A DNA stretch of 64,000 bases from Heterocephalus glaber (GCF_000247695.1 NW_004624804.1:10433749-10497748), one strand, 5' to 3'. Numbered from the stretch's first letter, positions 46,001 to 58,700 are shown. Program-made: numbers and translations. Notes: generated by a model from the sequence alone, not told the origin.

Positions 46001-48398
46001 TAGCAAGCACTATCCGTTCCTGTTATGCTCTTCTCTCCAGAACACAGTACACTTTTATTCACTACTCTGTGCTTTTCCTTTAATCCCCTCCTCCTATCCA
46101 AACTTAACTCATCCTTCCAGAATCTGTCCTTGCCAGTGCCCTCAAGAGACCTTCCTTGAAGCTCTCCCTCATCTCCACTCTCCCAAACCCCTGAAGTACT
46201 CATACAATTGAACAAGTCATTGTTCATGATCATTTCAACATGGTTCAGTTCAGCACCCACCTACAGATTGCTGTTGTGTTCTCAATCACATTCTAAGCTC
46301 TTTAAGGTTAGTACCTTTTCTTACTGCAGAGTGTTTAGCACAGGGAAGGTTGTGAGTTCATGCATGTGAGGTTGAGAGATTAATTCTGCAAGTCTGTGTG
46401 TGCAATTAAGGAATTTCATCTGGATGACTGAATAGAGACCATTCTCAAACTGGTCAAGAAGGCTATCACCTTGGATGATAAGAAGAACAAGTTCAATAAA
46501 ATCAAGTACCAGAGTAAACAACTAGGTACAAAGACAGTGGGGAAAAGCTGTAAAAGTCCTAAGAGTTAGCAGATGAACATAAATGATCACATAATCATAA
46601 ACTGGGCTATATTTAAAGATGTTGTGAAATTCTGAAGTAAAATTCTTACTTACTACCTAACAGACCCTCACTGGAATAATATATATAATTTAGTTACTCA
46701 CAATTAATATATTTAGAAAATTTAAAAATTCCAAAGTTGAAAGTAACAAAAACTTATGTCTAAAGAATGGAGATTATTGGGGGAAATTTTTTGGTTTTTT
46801 GAGACAGGCTCTTGCTATGTAGTTCAGGCTGGCCTTGAGTAACTCAGGCTGGCCTCAAACTCATCCTTCTGCCTCATACTCCCTAATGCTAGAATTACAG
46901 GTGTGCACCACCATACCTGGCCCTAAAGGGGAAATTTTAAAGAGAGAAATATAATTTGAAGCTAAAAGAAAGATGTGCCTTTGGTATAGAAAAGAATTTC
47001 TATCTATAAGGTAGTAACCTATCATCATCACCAAGAAGAAATAAAATAGTTCTAGGTTCTGATAAAAACTATGGAGTTAAAGCCAGGCACATGCCTGTAA
47101 TCCCAGCACTCAGGAGGCTGAGGCAGAAGGATCGCTGTGATTTCCTGAGGCCAGCCTGGGCTACACAGTGGGTTCAAGGCCAGTCTGAACTACATAGCAA
47201 GACCCTGTCTCAAAAACAAAAAACAACAACAACAAAAACCCCCAAACAAACAAACAAACAAGGGACACTTATCAAAAAAGGAAATATCAGAATATTTACT
47301 ATATGGCTTTAGATGGCTAACGCACATGTCTTCAGAGGGTTCCCAACAACCACCACATATTCTATAATTTCCACTTATCTCTGAAATCCCTTTCCGATTC
47401 ACTATTTCCAACCTTTCTTCCCAGCTTAGAATGGCATTCTGTCTTCCCACATGAGTCTACTCCTCACCGCTCCTTTGAAAATGTCTGAAATTCTCCTTCG
47501 GATTCATCTGCTCCTGTAGTCCCAGATCTGGGCTTCTTGCCCTCTCTTTCTTGGGTCCACCGCTGGGCTGGGATTCCACTGATTCCTGCTGAACATTTAA
47601 TAACTCTCGTGATGATTTCAGGGGTGTCATCTTCTCCGGGCACACTTCTTTCCCCTTCACAGAGGCTGTGAGCTGGAAACAACCCCCATTTATTGTCACC
47701 ACAAGGTCATGAGGAACAATCCCAAAGGAGATTATTTAACCCCAAAAGAGATCTAAAACATGGCTAGAGTTTCAGGGGTGTGGAGGTTATAGCAAAGAAG
47801 GGTCTGAATTATTCCATTACCATCAGCTTACACCAGCTGGAACTCCAGAAGGAAAAAATCAAAATAGTAAACCTAACTACAGGCTGAAAAACATCCTTTC
47901 TCTAGTAAATAAGAAACTAAAATTAAAAACAAAACATTAGGACAGGGTAGACAATGACACATCCTGGTAGCATCTCCAGACATGTGCTATCTGAAAAAGT
48001 TACCTGTTTCACACCAGAAAAGTAACACCCGATCAGAAGTATAAGGGAGACTGTTTATACCTTGCCCCTTCCCAGTTTCTCACCGAACATCCAGGTCTTG
48101 CAGGCTTTCTTTCTAAATCTTCCACCAGAGTCACTGCCTCCTCTCCACTTTCTGGACATTGTTCCTGTACCCAATTCTGGATCTCCCCAGGTAAGATGGT
48201 CAGGAACTGCTCCAGCACCAATAATTCTACAATCTGCTCCTTGGTGCGCACTTCTGGCCTTAGCCACGCACAGCAAAGTTCCCAGAGTTGACTGAAAGCC
48301 TCCCGGGGCCCAGCCACCTCCTGGTAATGGAACATCCTGAAGCGCTGTCGAAAGGCTTCACAATTGGTGCCATTCTCTCTCAGAGTGGGTTTGGCCAT
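37024..48398 (-). CDS. ZSCAN29: ZSCAN29, SCAN / double Myb-SANT-like / C2H2 zinc-finger protein
   Basis: Coding exons in transcript order: 48398-48084, 47672-47468, 45318-44620, 42800-42330 and 37892-37024. They join in phase to 852 aa, the same length as human ZSCAN29. Domains: SCAN (about residues 12-96, dimerisation), a linker with [10 protein letters not shown], a first Myb/SANT-like domain (about 244-335, [13 protein letters not shown]), acidic linker, a second one (about 408-495, [13 protein letters not shown]), then six C2H2 fingers with TGEKP linkers (about 677-845). Inferred role: nuclear sequence-specific DNA binding; targets are not known to me. Of two adjacent ATGs, 48398 is preferred because it has A at -3 and G at +4, and it matches the human start. 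An in-frame TGA lies just upstream. The last intron contains a Tigger transposon. The gene is divergent from TUBGCP4. Confidence 0.96.
38211..38292 (+). repeat. ID SINE in ZSCAN29 last intron
   Basis: GGCCGGGGATTTAGCTCAGT to CCCTGGTACCAAAAAAA; antisense to the gene. Confidence 0.94.
38681..38765 (-). repeat. ID SINE
   Basis: Duplication TATGATCAAATT; CAGTACCAGGAATTGAATTC. Confidence 0.92.
39022..41372 (-). mobile_element. Tigger-type (pogo/Tc1-mariner) DNA transposon with decayed transposase
   Basis: Terminal inverted repeats CAGTGGTACCTCGGTTCACA (left) and its complement with one mismatch (right) bound a 2.35-kb element next to a TA target. On the minus strand, 41067-40477 is a 196-codon intact frame holding the N-terminal CENP-B-like helix-turn-helix region ([26 protein letters not shown]-like [14 protein letters not shown]). 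Later fragments hold the DDE catalytic neighbourhoods: FNCDETG near 40400 and [10 protein letters not shown] near 40060. Further C-terminal pieces are near 39840 and 39600. Frameshifts separate these pieces, so no full transposase is made. It sits in the last ZSCAN29 intron, in the same orientation as that gene. Confidence 0.92.
41629..41722 (-). repeat. ID-related SINE
   Basis: GTGCTAGGGATCAAACCGAG and CACTGAGCTCCATCTCCAG. Confidence 0.8.
42890..43035 (+). repeat. B1 SINE with duplication
   Basis: CACTCAGGAGGCTAGGCAGG; tail of CAAA repeats. Confidence 0.87.
43045..43405 (+). repeat. B1 / ID / ID-half SINE cluster
   Basis: A B1 half (43045-43155) is cut from its ID half (about 43328-43405) by an inserted full ID (43160-43272), whose tail is (AAAAT)n. 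The inserted ID carries a small internal duplication around CTGCTGAGCCTGCTGCG. Confidence 0.8.
43737..43821 (-). repeat. ID SINE
   Basis: 16-bp duplication TGATCACTGAATTCTT; near-consensus body. Confidence 0.96.
44121..44212 (-). repeat. ID SINE with G-rich tail replacement
   Basis: Body GTTACCGGGGATTGAACTC; in place of the T tail there is TTTTTGGGGGGCAGGGGGG. Confidence 0.9.
45396..45482 (-). repeat. ID SINE 80 bases upstream of ZSCAN29 exon 3 acceptor
   Basis: Duplication CAGTCCTGCTG; GGTACCAGGGATGGAACTC. It lies in the same orientation as the gene. Confidence 0.95.
45490..46785. other. ZSCAN29 intron 2, unique-looking part
   Basis: Nothing recognised apart from pyrimidine-rich sequence at 45830-46200. 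Confidence 0.5.
46786..46922 (-). repeat. B1 SINE with duplication
   Basis: TTTTGAGACAGGCTCTTGCT and two GGCTGGCCTTGAG/GGCTGGCCTCAAA units. Confidence 0.9.
47082..47232 (+). repeat. B1 SINE with duplication
   Basis: GCCTGTAATCCCAGCACTCA to AGACCCTGTCTCAAAAACAA; followed by CAAA repeats. Confidence 0.93.
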
Positions 48399-48829
48399 CA
48401 TTCACAGCAGAAAACAGCTCCCCTCCACTTAAGGGTCTGGGTTCCAGGGTTGACACCTATCTTCCCATGTCCTTGGAGAATCAACTGCAGATGTGGCTCT
48501 CTCTACAAGGGGAGCTGCTTCCTAGGGTAGAGAGAGATGGCACCATCAATATATTCATATGTCTTAAGTCTTGCCGGAGCTGGCCTCACCTCCCACACGC
48601 TCCAAGGGGCTATCTGAGGCAGCACCATCTTCAAAGCAAGTTAACAATGAGCAAGAAGGACCTTTCAAAAGCTGTATTTCTGGGCCACACCTAAGGAAGC
48701 CCCAAGAAGCTGCGGGAAGACAAAGCACTGTCTGCTCCTATCCCACCTTCCCCAAATCCGAGCACATGCGGGACACCCGGGGCTCAGAGGATCTTAAGGC
48801 GTCATCATCCTGCTGAACGCCCGGGGGTC

Positions 48830-49711
48830 GAGGTAGAAGCCCCCTGGATCTCCGCGGTCTCCCCGGGCCCTCTCCGTGTGCCCCGCCCCCCAGGCTCCTA
48901 ACTATCCATCCCCGCCCCCCTCGATCTCGAGGGCTGAAATCCAGCTGTGTGTTTTCTTCCCTTGCAGCAGCAGTGAAGGCTCAGCGAGGGTGTGGCACTA
49001 ATGACGAGAGGCCTCGCGCGTCGGGAGAAGCTGGTTGGCTCCCGGAGCGAGACCTGGTACCGAGCTTGTGAAAGTCACACTGAGCCGTGGAGGGACGGGC
49101 CCGAGGAGCAGTAAGAACAGGTCTCGCCCTTGGCGAGCGCGACCGTGGCGGGGCCTCCAGGGATGTGGCTCGGGAACGGTGGCCGAGGCTTTCTGGCCTC
49201 TTTGTCTTGGCGCCCTCGGGCCGGGTCATTCAGACGCGCAGGACAGCAGTCCCTCCAGAGGCCTCAGACCGGGCTGAGGCGCCCAGAAGGCACTTCCGCC
49301 CAAACCTGGGCGTGAGTCCCTCTCGGGCTGCCCCTCAGCCCGCTCGCATCCCTGCCCCCGGGCCAGCCTCACCCCGTCGGGGTCCGGCCTTGCCCAGCTC
49401 TCCAGGTGCCCAGTCCGGCTCCTAAACCGGAAGTCTGAGCGGGCGCCGCGGGATCTTGAAGGCGCATGCGCGACGACAACTCTCGCGCCTCCCTCTCTGA
49501 GCGCCAGGACAGGAGAAAGCGTGTGGGCCCCGCACTTCCGGGACGCGGAGCCGGCCCCACCCCCGCCGCGCATGCGCTCCTCTTTCCTAGGGTGGTCCTG
49601 GGAGCTGCGGCCGAGTTTCCCCGCGCGAGTTCTCAGAGGAGGAAGGTCGCTCCCCGGCGGCCTGCTGGAGGACCGGACAGCGTATCCAGGGACTCTAAGT
49701 CCGCCGAGGAG
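48830..49711. promoter_or_regulatory. CpG-island bidirectional promoter of ZSCAN29 and TUBGCP4
   Basis: A strongly CpG-rich block between the two divergent genes. NRF1 consensus GCGCATGCGC occurs twice (49462-49471 and 49568-49577). ETS-type CCGGAAGT occurs in both orientations (ACCGGAAGT at 49426-49434; ACTTCCGG at 49534-49541). There is no TATA box. The symmetrical alternation of ETS and NRF1 sites suits a TATA-less housekeeping promoter firing in both directions. Long open frames across it are GC-driven artefacts. Confidence 0.8.
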
Positions 49712-52700
49712 ATGATCCACGAACTGCTCCTGGCTCTGAGCGGGTACCCGGGGTCCATTTTCACCTGGAACAAGCGCGGTGGCCTGCAGGTACTGCTCGG
49801 CCTGGAGCGTGGAAACCCGAGAGCCAGCTCCGGGGTGTGGTCCGAGAGACCGTGGGGCGGGACGGGCCAAGTGACAGACAGCAGGGCAGTGACCGGGCCG
49901 GAGGGGACGAGATGAGAAACGGAGGCAGACCCCAGAGGCTCCCCTTGTGGGCCAGGTGCCTTAGCAGAAGTTGCTGGTGAACTGGGTGTCAGACTGAAGG
50001 AGGAAGCTTGGCACGTGCCTGAAATCCCGGCATACTGGAAGGCTGAGTCGAGCGGGTCGCAAATTCAAGCCCAGCCCAGGGAATTTAGCGATTTAACGAG
50101 ACCCTGTCTCAAAGTAAAAAGCGTTGAAGATGTAGTTTAGCTTAGTGTCAAAGCCCTGGGTTCAATTCCGGGGGTGGGGAGTAAGGGAGACACTTTCTCC
50201 TATATTTTCACTCGTTTTCTGCTTAAGTTTTCAAGGCTTGTCCAAATACATATCGCTGAACACACCATAAGCCCTCATCAGTTTTTGTTGAGTGAGTTCA
50301 AGAGCATGTAATGTTTTCCCCATTACTCCTTTCCCCGAAAGTTTCTGCTCTAGGGGTAGAATTTCTCAGGCCTCCGTGTAAACAGAAATGTAAATGTCAA
50401 TATATATGCAATAGATATTGTGCGTGTGAAGTGTCTCATTTAATTCTCACAACCACCTCTATCCATTTTACAATTTAATCTAGGCTCAGAATGTTAACTC
50501 CCGAGGCAGAGTTTAGTTTTGAACCCAGTTCTGTCTGGCTGTAGTATCTGAGGTATTCTTGTCAAATTCTGCTTTCAGTAATGTCATCTATTGCTGGCTT
50601 CGGCAGCACATACACTAAAAAAGCAATGTCATTTAATGTTCTCAGTGACCTAGTAATTTGGGTATTGTTAGCCCTGGTTTTCAAATGAGCAAATCTGAAA
50701 TCCAGATCATTTTATGCCTGCTATGCCTAGCAACAGCAAGATTAGGAATCTAAAGCTGGACCTGGTGGCACTCTCCTGTAATCCCAGCACTTGGGGAGGC
50801 TGAGGCAGGAGAATTGTCACAAGTTCAAGGCCAGCCTGAACTACAAAACGAGACCCTGTCTCAAAAAAAAAAAAAAAAAAAAAATTAGGAATCTAGGCCT
50901 GTCTGATCACAACTAACTGGCAATATAGGCTGTGAAGAGAAGAAGAATTACATTGTTAGTGTGTAAAACCTGTACATCAAAGAGATTCTCTTGTTCTTTA
51001 TGAATGTGACTCTGGGGTTTGGGAGCTTGGATGAGTTTTTGAATTGTAACTGTTGGTATGTAGATCTTTGAAGACTGAATCAGCATTTCCCCCTAGAACT
51101 TAGCACAATGCTATTTACATAGGAGGAAATGTTCAGGAAGTATTTGTGGGTGCCAGACTGTTTCAAGGTAAAATAGATGAGTATAAGAAAGATACTTGGG
51201 GAGGCTAAAGAGAGAGCCCGCAAATAAATCATCCTCCTCCTTTCTTTCTTACAAAAAAAGTCTCAAGCAGTATTTTCTTCCCTTTCATTCCTGACTTCTC
51301 AGCTTTGAAGTAACTTCCTCGGAAAGTTTCCTGACCACATCTTTAAATTAAGTATCTTTCCCTTTTGCCATTACTCTCTGTCACAGCAACTTCTTTCTTT
51401 CCTAGTACTATCACAATTAGTAATTATTTACTGTGGTCACGTATTTAGGGTCTTTTTCCAACATAGATTGCCCAAGGTGGCAAAGATCACAGTGTGGTCT
51501 TCATACTGAAGTGGAAGGAGCTGCTAAACATAACTTGGAATGAATAATTACTGTAGCACATCTGTCCATGAACTGTATGTCAGCTTAAAATAACAATATA
51601 GCGGAAATATGTTGTTTTTGTGCTTTGTGTGAGCTGTCGAAAAACCCCCTCTGTGTCACCTTGTCCCTGTTTTAAAAAAACACCGGGTGAGCCTTTTCCC
51701 TCAGATGGGGCAGCCTGTTCCCGGAAAGATAAGAGAACAGCCTTGAAATTGTTTATGTAAGCCCCCAACCTTGAAGCTATAAAAAGGTCCCTTGCTGTCT
51801 TGATACACAGCTGTGTAACCGAAACTTGAACTTCTTACTCTGTAAATGATATATAAAGGAGAAGCTTTCTTAACTCGAGGTCAGCCTATAAGGACTCATT
51901 TCCTGAGACTGGCCATTGCCTGGCAATAAACTTCTTTCTTATATGACTCAACTCTCCTGGTCTCTGAAAGATCATTTCGACTCCTGATTTGCTGCAACAA
52001 TACCACCATAGTAGGTGTTCAGATATTTGTGGAAGAAAAGACAGAAACAACAAATATTGCATACTTTCCACACAGCAATCTTTTTCACATTTGATTACAG
52101 AGAAAAATTGTCATGAATGCCCAGTGTTCATGAAATTTTTTTTTTTTNNNNNNNNNNNNNNNNNNNNNNNNNNNNNNNNNNNNNNNNNNNNNNNNNNNNN
52201 NNNNNNNNNNNNNNNNNNNNNNNNNNNNNNNNNNNNNNNNNNNNNNNNNNNNNNNNNNNNNNNNNNNNNNNNNNNNNNNNNNNNNNNNNNNNNNNNNNNN
52301 NNNNNNNNNNNNNNNNNNNNNNNNNNNNNNNNNNNNNNNNNNNNNNNNNNNNNNNNNNNNNNNNNNNNNNNNTTCTTCCTATTTTGCATTATCGATTATT
52401 CATTCTAATCATTGGTACATTTTAGGTATACAACATAATGACATTCATCACTGGAAACTTGCACCCTTACACAATCCCTCCTGGTTCCTATTTTTCACTG
52501 TTGCCCAGCCCTCCCCCCTCAACCCCTCCACACCTCCCCATTTACGAAGATTCTGTTCCCATTTTTCCATTTTCTCACATTAATTCATGAAATTATTTTT
52601 ATTGTAATACTGAATATACTGTATGTCCACATGCAGCTATGTATAAACTCAAATATATTGCTCTTAACTATAAAAGCAACTTATTTTACAAATTAAATGT

Positions 52701-55700
52701 GAACAAAACTACTAAATAAATTTGAATTACTGCTACAGCATAATGTAAATTTTCTCAACTTTGGCACTGTTGGCACTTGGTCTGTGTAAATCTTCATCAT
52801 AAGGGCTGTCTTGTGCACTGCAGGATGTTAGGCAGCATCTGTGGCTCAGCCCTCTAGATGCCAGTAGCATCCACCCAATATGACAACCAACAAGAAGCAA
52901 AATTGCCTCTGATTGAGAAACACAGATCCAGTGTGACATAGAATATTGTTTTGCTGAAACTAAATTGGGAACATTGAGTTTATCTGATTTTGTTAATTCT
53001 TTTATGTCTGAATGCTAGCATAGTGTCTGGGATATAGTTGGTGTTAATTAAAAGATGATTGATTCTCCAAAAACAAGTGTTTTAAAGGACAATAAGCACA
53101 TGAAAAGATGACTAGCACTAGAGAAATCAAAATCAAAATCACTGTGAAACACAACTTCATATCCATTTAAGATGGCTACTACTGGGGCCGGGGATTTAGC
53201 TCAGTGGTTCTGGCGCCTGCCTCGCAAGCAGAAGGTCCCGAGTTCGATCCCTGGTACCAAAAAAAAAAAAAAAAAAGATGGCTACTATTTTAAAAAGTAT
53301 CAACCATTGGTGAGGTTGTGGAGAAATGAATACACTTCTCCATTGCTGGTGGGAAAATAAAATGGTGCAGCCACTGTGAAAAATGGTATAGCAGTTCCTT
53401 AAAAAATTAAACAATTGATTCAGTAATTCCACTTCTGGGAATGTACCCAAAAGAAGTAAAATTAAGGGCTCAACAGACATTTTTACACCCATGTTCACAG
53501 CATCTATTCACAACAGCCAGAAGGTAGAAGCAATTGAAGCATTCATTAAGGAGTAAGTGAATAAAGTAAGTGTGGTATATACATAGAGTCGAAAGAAAGG
53601 AAATTCTCACATATATTGCAATATAAATGAACCTTCAGGATGTTATGCCAAGTAAAATAAGCCAGTCAGAAAAGGAAAAAATTATGTGATTCAACTTCCA
53701 TGAGGTAACTAATGTAGGCAAATTTATAGAAACAGAAGTAGAACTGTACTTGCCAGGGCTGGGAGAGAGGAGAATGGGGAGTTAATGGGCACAGTGTTTC
53801 AGCTGGGGTAAATGAAAAAGTTCTAGAGATGGATGGTGCATAACAGTGTGATATGATGAATAGTTGCACAACAGTATGACAGTGCTTTAATGCCCCTAAA
53901 CTTTATGTTTAAAAATGGCTAAAATGGTAGATATTATGTCATGTATATTTTACCACATGTTTAAGAAGTTGGCTAAAAGAATACATTTTTCCAGTACTTT
54001 TTTCAACTTAAACTACTATGAACCTTTTTTGTATTATACTAAGCTATCTTTTGACCTTCATTTAAATTAAAAATACAAATGTGTGCTACCTTTTCATCAC
54101 TGTGACAAAATAACAGCTAGAAACAGCTAAAAGGAAAAAAGGTTTATTTTGGCTCACAGTTTCAGAGGGTTCAGTCTGTGGTCAGCTGTGTTCACAGCTT
54201 TAGGCCAGTGATGAGGCAGAACCATTATGGCGGAAGGGTGTGGCAGAGGAATGCTGTTCATCTCATGGCAGCCAGAAAGCAGAGAGAATGAGCCAGAAAA
54301 GTATCTGGGAGCCAGATATAGTCCCCAGGGTTATACCTCCATGATCCACTCCCTTCATTGAGCCCCCACCTCCTTTTTCTGTCATTTTCTAATAATGCCA
54401 TCAGATTATGCTCTCATAAGTGGATTAACCCACTCATCAAGTTAGAGCCCTCAAGATTCAGTCACCTTCCTAAAGCCGATTCTCTGAACACATGAGCATT
54501 CTAGAGGACATTGTAGATCTGAACCTCAGCAAAATGTAAATATAAATAAATTTATGTGACCAGTTATAAGGTGTTTTTATGTATTTAATTATTTGTATTA
54601 ATGTTAGATTTTTATTGGAGTGAAAACAAAATTTTAAATCTCAGAGAGGATTTATAAAGCCTGACAATATGTCTGAGAAACGCTTGGGGTCTGCAGACCC
54701 CTCTTTGAGCAATATTTCTGATGAGACTTTGCTGCAGCCAAGTGGAAACCCACATCTCCTTCTGGGCTGTACCCAGAAGACTGCGATGATAACAGGTAAC
54801 AGACTCCTCCCCCGGGCAGGCTAACTCATTGTTAGTGCATACCATTTTGTATTGTTTGAATTCCATATGGTACCTATTTTAATAAACAAGCAGTTAGATT
54901 GAGATGTTTGGAAATACTTTTGCTACCAAAATTCACCAACCTTAAGTGGGTATCTTAAGGAAAGAAAAATAGTAAGGAAAAGGTAGATAGTGTGAAGCGT
55001 TTGAAGTATCCCAAGAATGTAGGGCAGTGACTAGAAGTCATCCATGTTTTTGTCATTGTCTCTTTTCTTACAGGTGTCGCAGGATTTCCCATTTCTCCAC
55101 CCCAGTGAGACCAGCGTCCTGAATCGACTCTGCCGGCTTGGCACAGACTATATCCACTTCACTGAGTTCATTGAACAGTACACAGGCCATGTGCAGCAAC
55201 AGGTGGGACCCTGTTCTGGCATGTATTTCCCTTAGAAGGCAGGAACTTTTGTCACACTTAGTGAGCTCGCTGCGGAGCCATATGAAATAAATGAGGAATT
55301 TCTTGTCACTGGAAATACTGCAGTGAAAGCAAGGTCTCTAATAGTTTTTTTGTATGTAAAAGGGAGAAAAAAGCCTGTGCTGTATTTTGATGACTGTGTG
55401 ATTTTATCTTATGTGATGTGTGAATTCCCACCTTCCCAAATTCTAGATACCTATAGTACCTCTTTTCTTTTTTTTTTTTTTCTGTTTTTGGTACTGGGAA
55501 TCAAACTTAGGGCCTTGCACTTGCCAGACAGGCACAAGTACCTCCTTTTTTTGAAAAGTAAAAAACATGCTTCTTTCCTCTTTAATTTTGTAATAAATGA
55601 GATTGTTCAGTTTTCTGAAATGACACGAAACCAGGACAAAATTGGCTGGTTGTAAGCCAGTCTGGTCGTCTGTTTCACCTGTGTCCATGCTGCTCTTAGT

Positions 55701-58700
55701 GTAGCTGTGTTTATTTTCAAGAACTGCCAGCATCCTTTTGCAGTGTCCTCTAGCTATACCCTGCTTTCTAACCCCTGAGCCCAAGCCTCCTACCACATTT
55801 GTGGCTGAATTCTGTTGTCCAGCCAACTACCCCCAAGGCTTGATCACGCAAACCCATTCATAGCCAGAAAAGCTGTTCATCCATTGTAGCCTTTAGTCAG
55901 CTGTTAACCACAGTTGTTCCCCATATAAGCTTCCATAAGGTCCTACCAAAAGAAAAAAAAAAAGGATTTACTGGTTTCCAAAAAGATAACCTGTATTTGG
56001 ATATAACCCATGATGTGAATCTCTCAGCCCCCCAACATTGGTCACCAGATTTGTATTCTTGGTGAACTGCTAAGTCAGGCAGGAAATGGGAGGTTAGGAA
56101 GGCTTGAGTTCATTTTTTATTCAGTGAAATATTTATCTGGTTCAAAGGATTATACTAAGAGCTGAGATACAAAGATGAGTCAAGTATGGTCCTTACCTTT
56201 ATGAGGCTTGTGCTCTAGTAAGGGTGACATCTAAAGAAAAGTACAATTCGAGCATTAAGTAGAAATGTTACGAAAGTAGCAAGGTAGAGTGGTTAATCCC
56301 CTAGAGAGTTAGAAAGGACTTTGTGGAGTAATGCATTCAGTTACAAGGTCCTGCACAGCAGTCAGAGGAACCAGAGAGAGAAGCAAGGCACAGCTGGTGA
56401 ACTTCCGGGAGTCTGACAATGAGGTACAGCTGGAAGCTGAAAGATGATTTTGGAGAAATGGAGATGGGCCAGAGGAATTTGGATGTTACTTTGGCAGTGG
56501 AGAGCCACCGAAGGGTTTTAAGTTGGAAACAATAAGATCAGAATTAAGTTGTAGAGAAATCTGCACTGACATAGAGTACTGTCTGCTACATTGGGAACTG
56601 CTTGGAAAACTGAAATATTGTCACATTTTAAAAGGTCAAAGGAGCTGGGCATAGTGGCACATGCCTGTGATCCCAATGGCCTGGGAATCTGAGACAAGAG
56701 GATCACAAGAGTAAGCACAGCCTGAGCAACTTAGTAACAATACCCTGTTTCAAAAAATGAAGAAGTTCTAGGGATGTAGCTCAGTGTAAAGGTCCTAAGT
56801 TCATTACCCAGTACTGTAAAATAAAATTAAATTAAGGGTCAGAGGAAAAGCTTTATCTTCATTTGAGTTTTCTTCTCACTGAAGCATTGCTTTGATATGG
56901 AATTATTACTATTATTATTATTTTTTGGTACCGGGGATCGAACTTAGGACCTTGCACTTTTGAGGTAGGTATGGTGCCGCTAAGCTAAATCCCCAGCCCC
57001 TGATATGGATTTAAGCAAAAACATACCACTAGTAACAGATAACGTCTCCCTCCTTATCCCTCCAGGGTTAATGTCAGCTCAGGTTTAGGACCTGAGCTAA
57101 GAAGTTGACTTCTGTCTGTTTGATTTCAGGATCACCACCCTTCACAGCAGGGCCAAGGCGGGTTACATGGAATCTACCTAAGGGCCTTCTGCACAGGGCT
57201 AGATTCTGTTTTGCAGCCTTATCGCCAGGCACTGCTTGATTTGGAACAAGAGGTAAGAAAGAAAAGATGTGAGAAGCAGTACCTCTGGCACAGCAGATTA
57301 GATTATACTCTTGAATTTGAAATGCCCTTTGATAAGGTCAAGTGGAGCAGGTACATTGTTCCATCTTTGATTGCCCAAGCAAGAATCAAAATTGCTTATA
57401 GATCATAGCAGAAGCTCATGAGTTTAGAAGAGCTCTGGCTTGGGTTTTTTAATCCCCTAAAATATAATAGCATACAAATTAGCAGTTTTCTATAGCCTAC
57501 AACTAATACCAAGCCCATTCTCAGATTCTTTTTTAGTTTTCATAGATTAAACTGGTTCAAGGTATTTTGTATGGAGCCCTAATCAGATTTTGTTTTTAAT
57601 TGCAGTTCTTGGCTGACCCCCATCTCTCCATATCACACGTCAATTACTCCTTAGATCAGGTATGCTGCCCAAATAACAAAATGCCTTGGAATTCATTGAT
57701 ATTGTTAGAATAACTTTCAGGAGCTGATCAGACCGTCAGTTACCTGTAGAGAGGACAACGGGGAATAAAAGAAAGAGACAGAAACAATATTCAGGGTACA
57801 AGGGAGACCAGGAGGAATCTGCCTGTAGTGAACAGGCCCGACAAACTCCGAGGTGGGCCCACTTTTATTAGCCAGTGAGAAGCTCAAGGGAGGGGTAGTA
57901 TACTTTTCCAGGAACAGTGACTGCAATAAGATTAGGGTAGCAAAATAGAGAACAAGTTTAGCATCTCAGAGGGAACAAATTCAGGTCCTTCCCCATACCT
58001 ACATTCTGCATTTTGTATTGTCCTCCTCAGATGCTATTTTGCCTCAGGAGTGCTGTGCTTACAGCTTTCCCACACAGCCAAGAAGTCTGCAGCCTTTTGC
58101 ATACTTCTCTGTTCCTGAAGCACGTCAGCATTGGCTTAGAACTGTGGGACCTGTGGCCTGGCCCCTGTCAATCTATACATATTATGATTGGTTCTCAACA
58201 AATAAGTTATGACACTGTTTTTAAGAACTTATGATGTCAGAACCCAGTATTTTATGTTAGGTGCCTTTTGCTACATCAGAACTATTTAGAGTTCCAAATT
58301 AAGTTAATACCTAATGTCTCATATTAATGCTCTTTTAGTGATATCAGTATTGACAATTATGCCAGTCTCAGAAATAGAAACAGCTCTGTCTGCCACCTCT
58401 TGTTTGTAGCTAACCCCCTCATCAGATTACCTTAGGACACTAGATCCTGACTGTTCAAAGTATTGCCATTAGGGCCCGGGATTTAGCTCATTGGTTCCAC
58501 CACCTGCCTCACAAGTACAAGGTCCCGAGTTCAATCCCTGGTACCAAAAAAAGAGAAAAACAGAAAGTATTGCCATTTTTCTTAAGTTGGGCTGTATAGA
58601 AACAAAAGCATTTCCTGAGTTTATTTTTTTCTGTGGGATTTGATTATATACCCTTAATTATTATTTACTTTGCAGTTCCAGCTGCTTTTTCCCTCTGTGA

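Noticed and set aside
49226..49915. Long open frames (214 aa minus, 149 aa plus) across the CpG island
   Set aside because: GC-rich promoter DNA lacks stop codons by composition. The frames overlap each other, have no family resemblance, and the genuine TUBGCP4 start lies inside.
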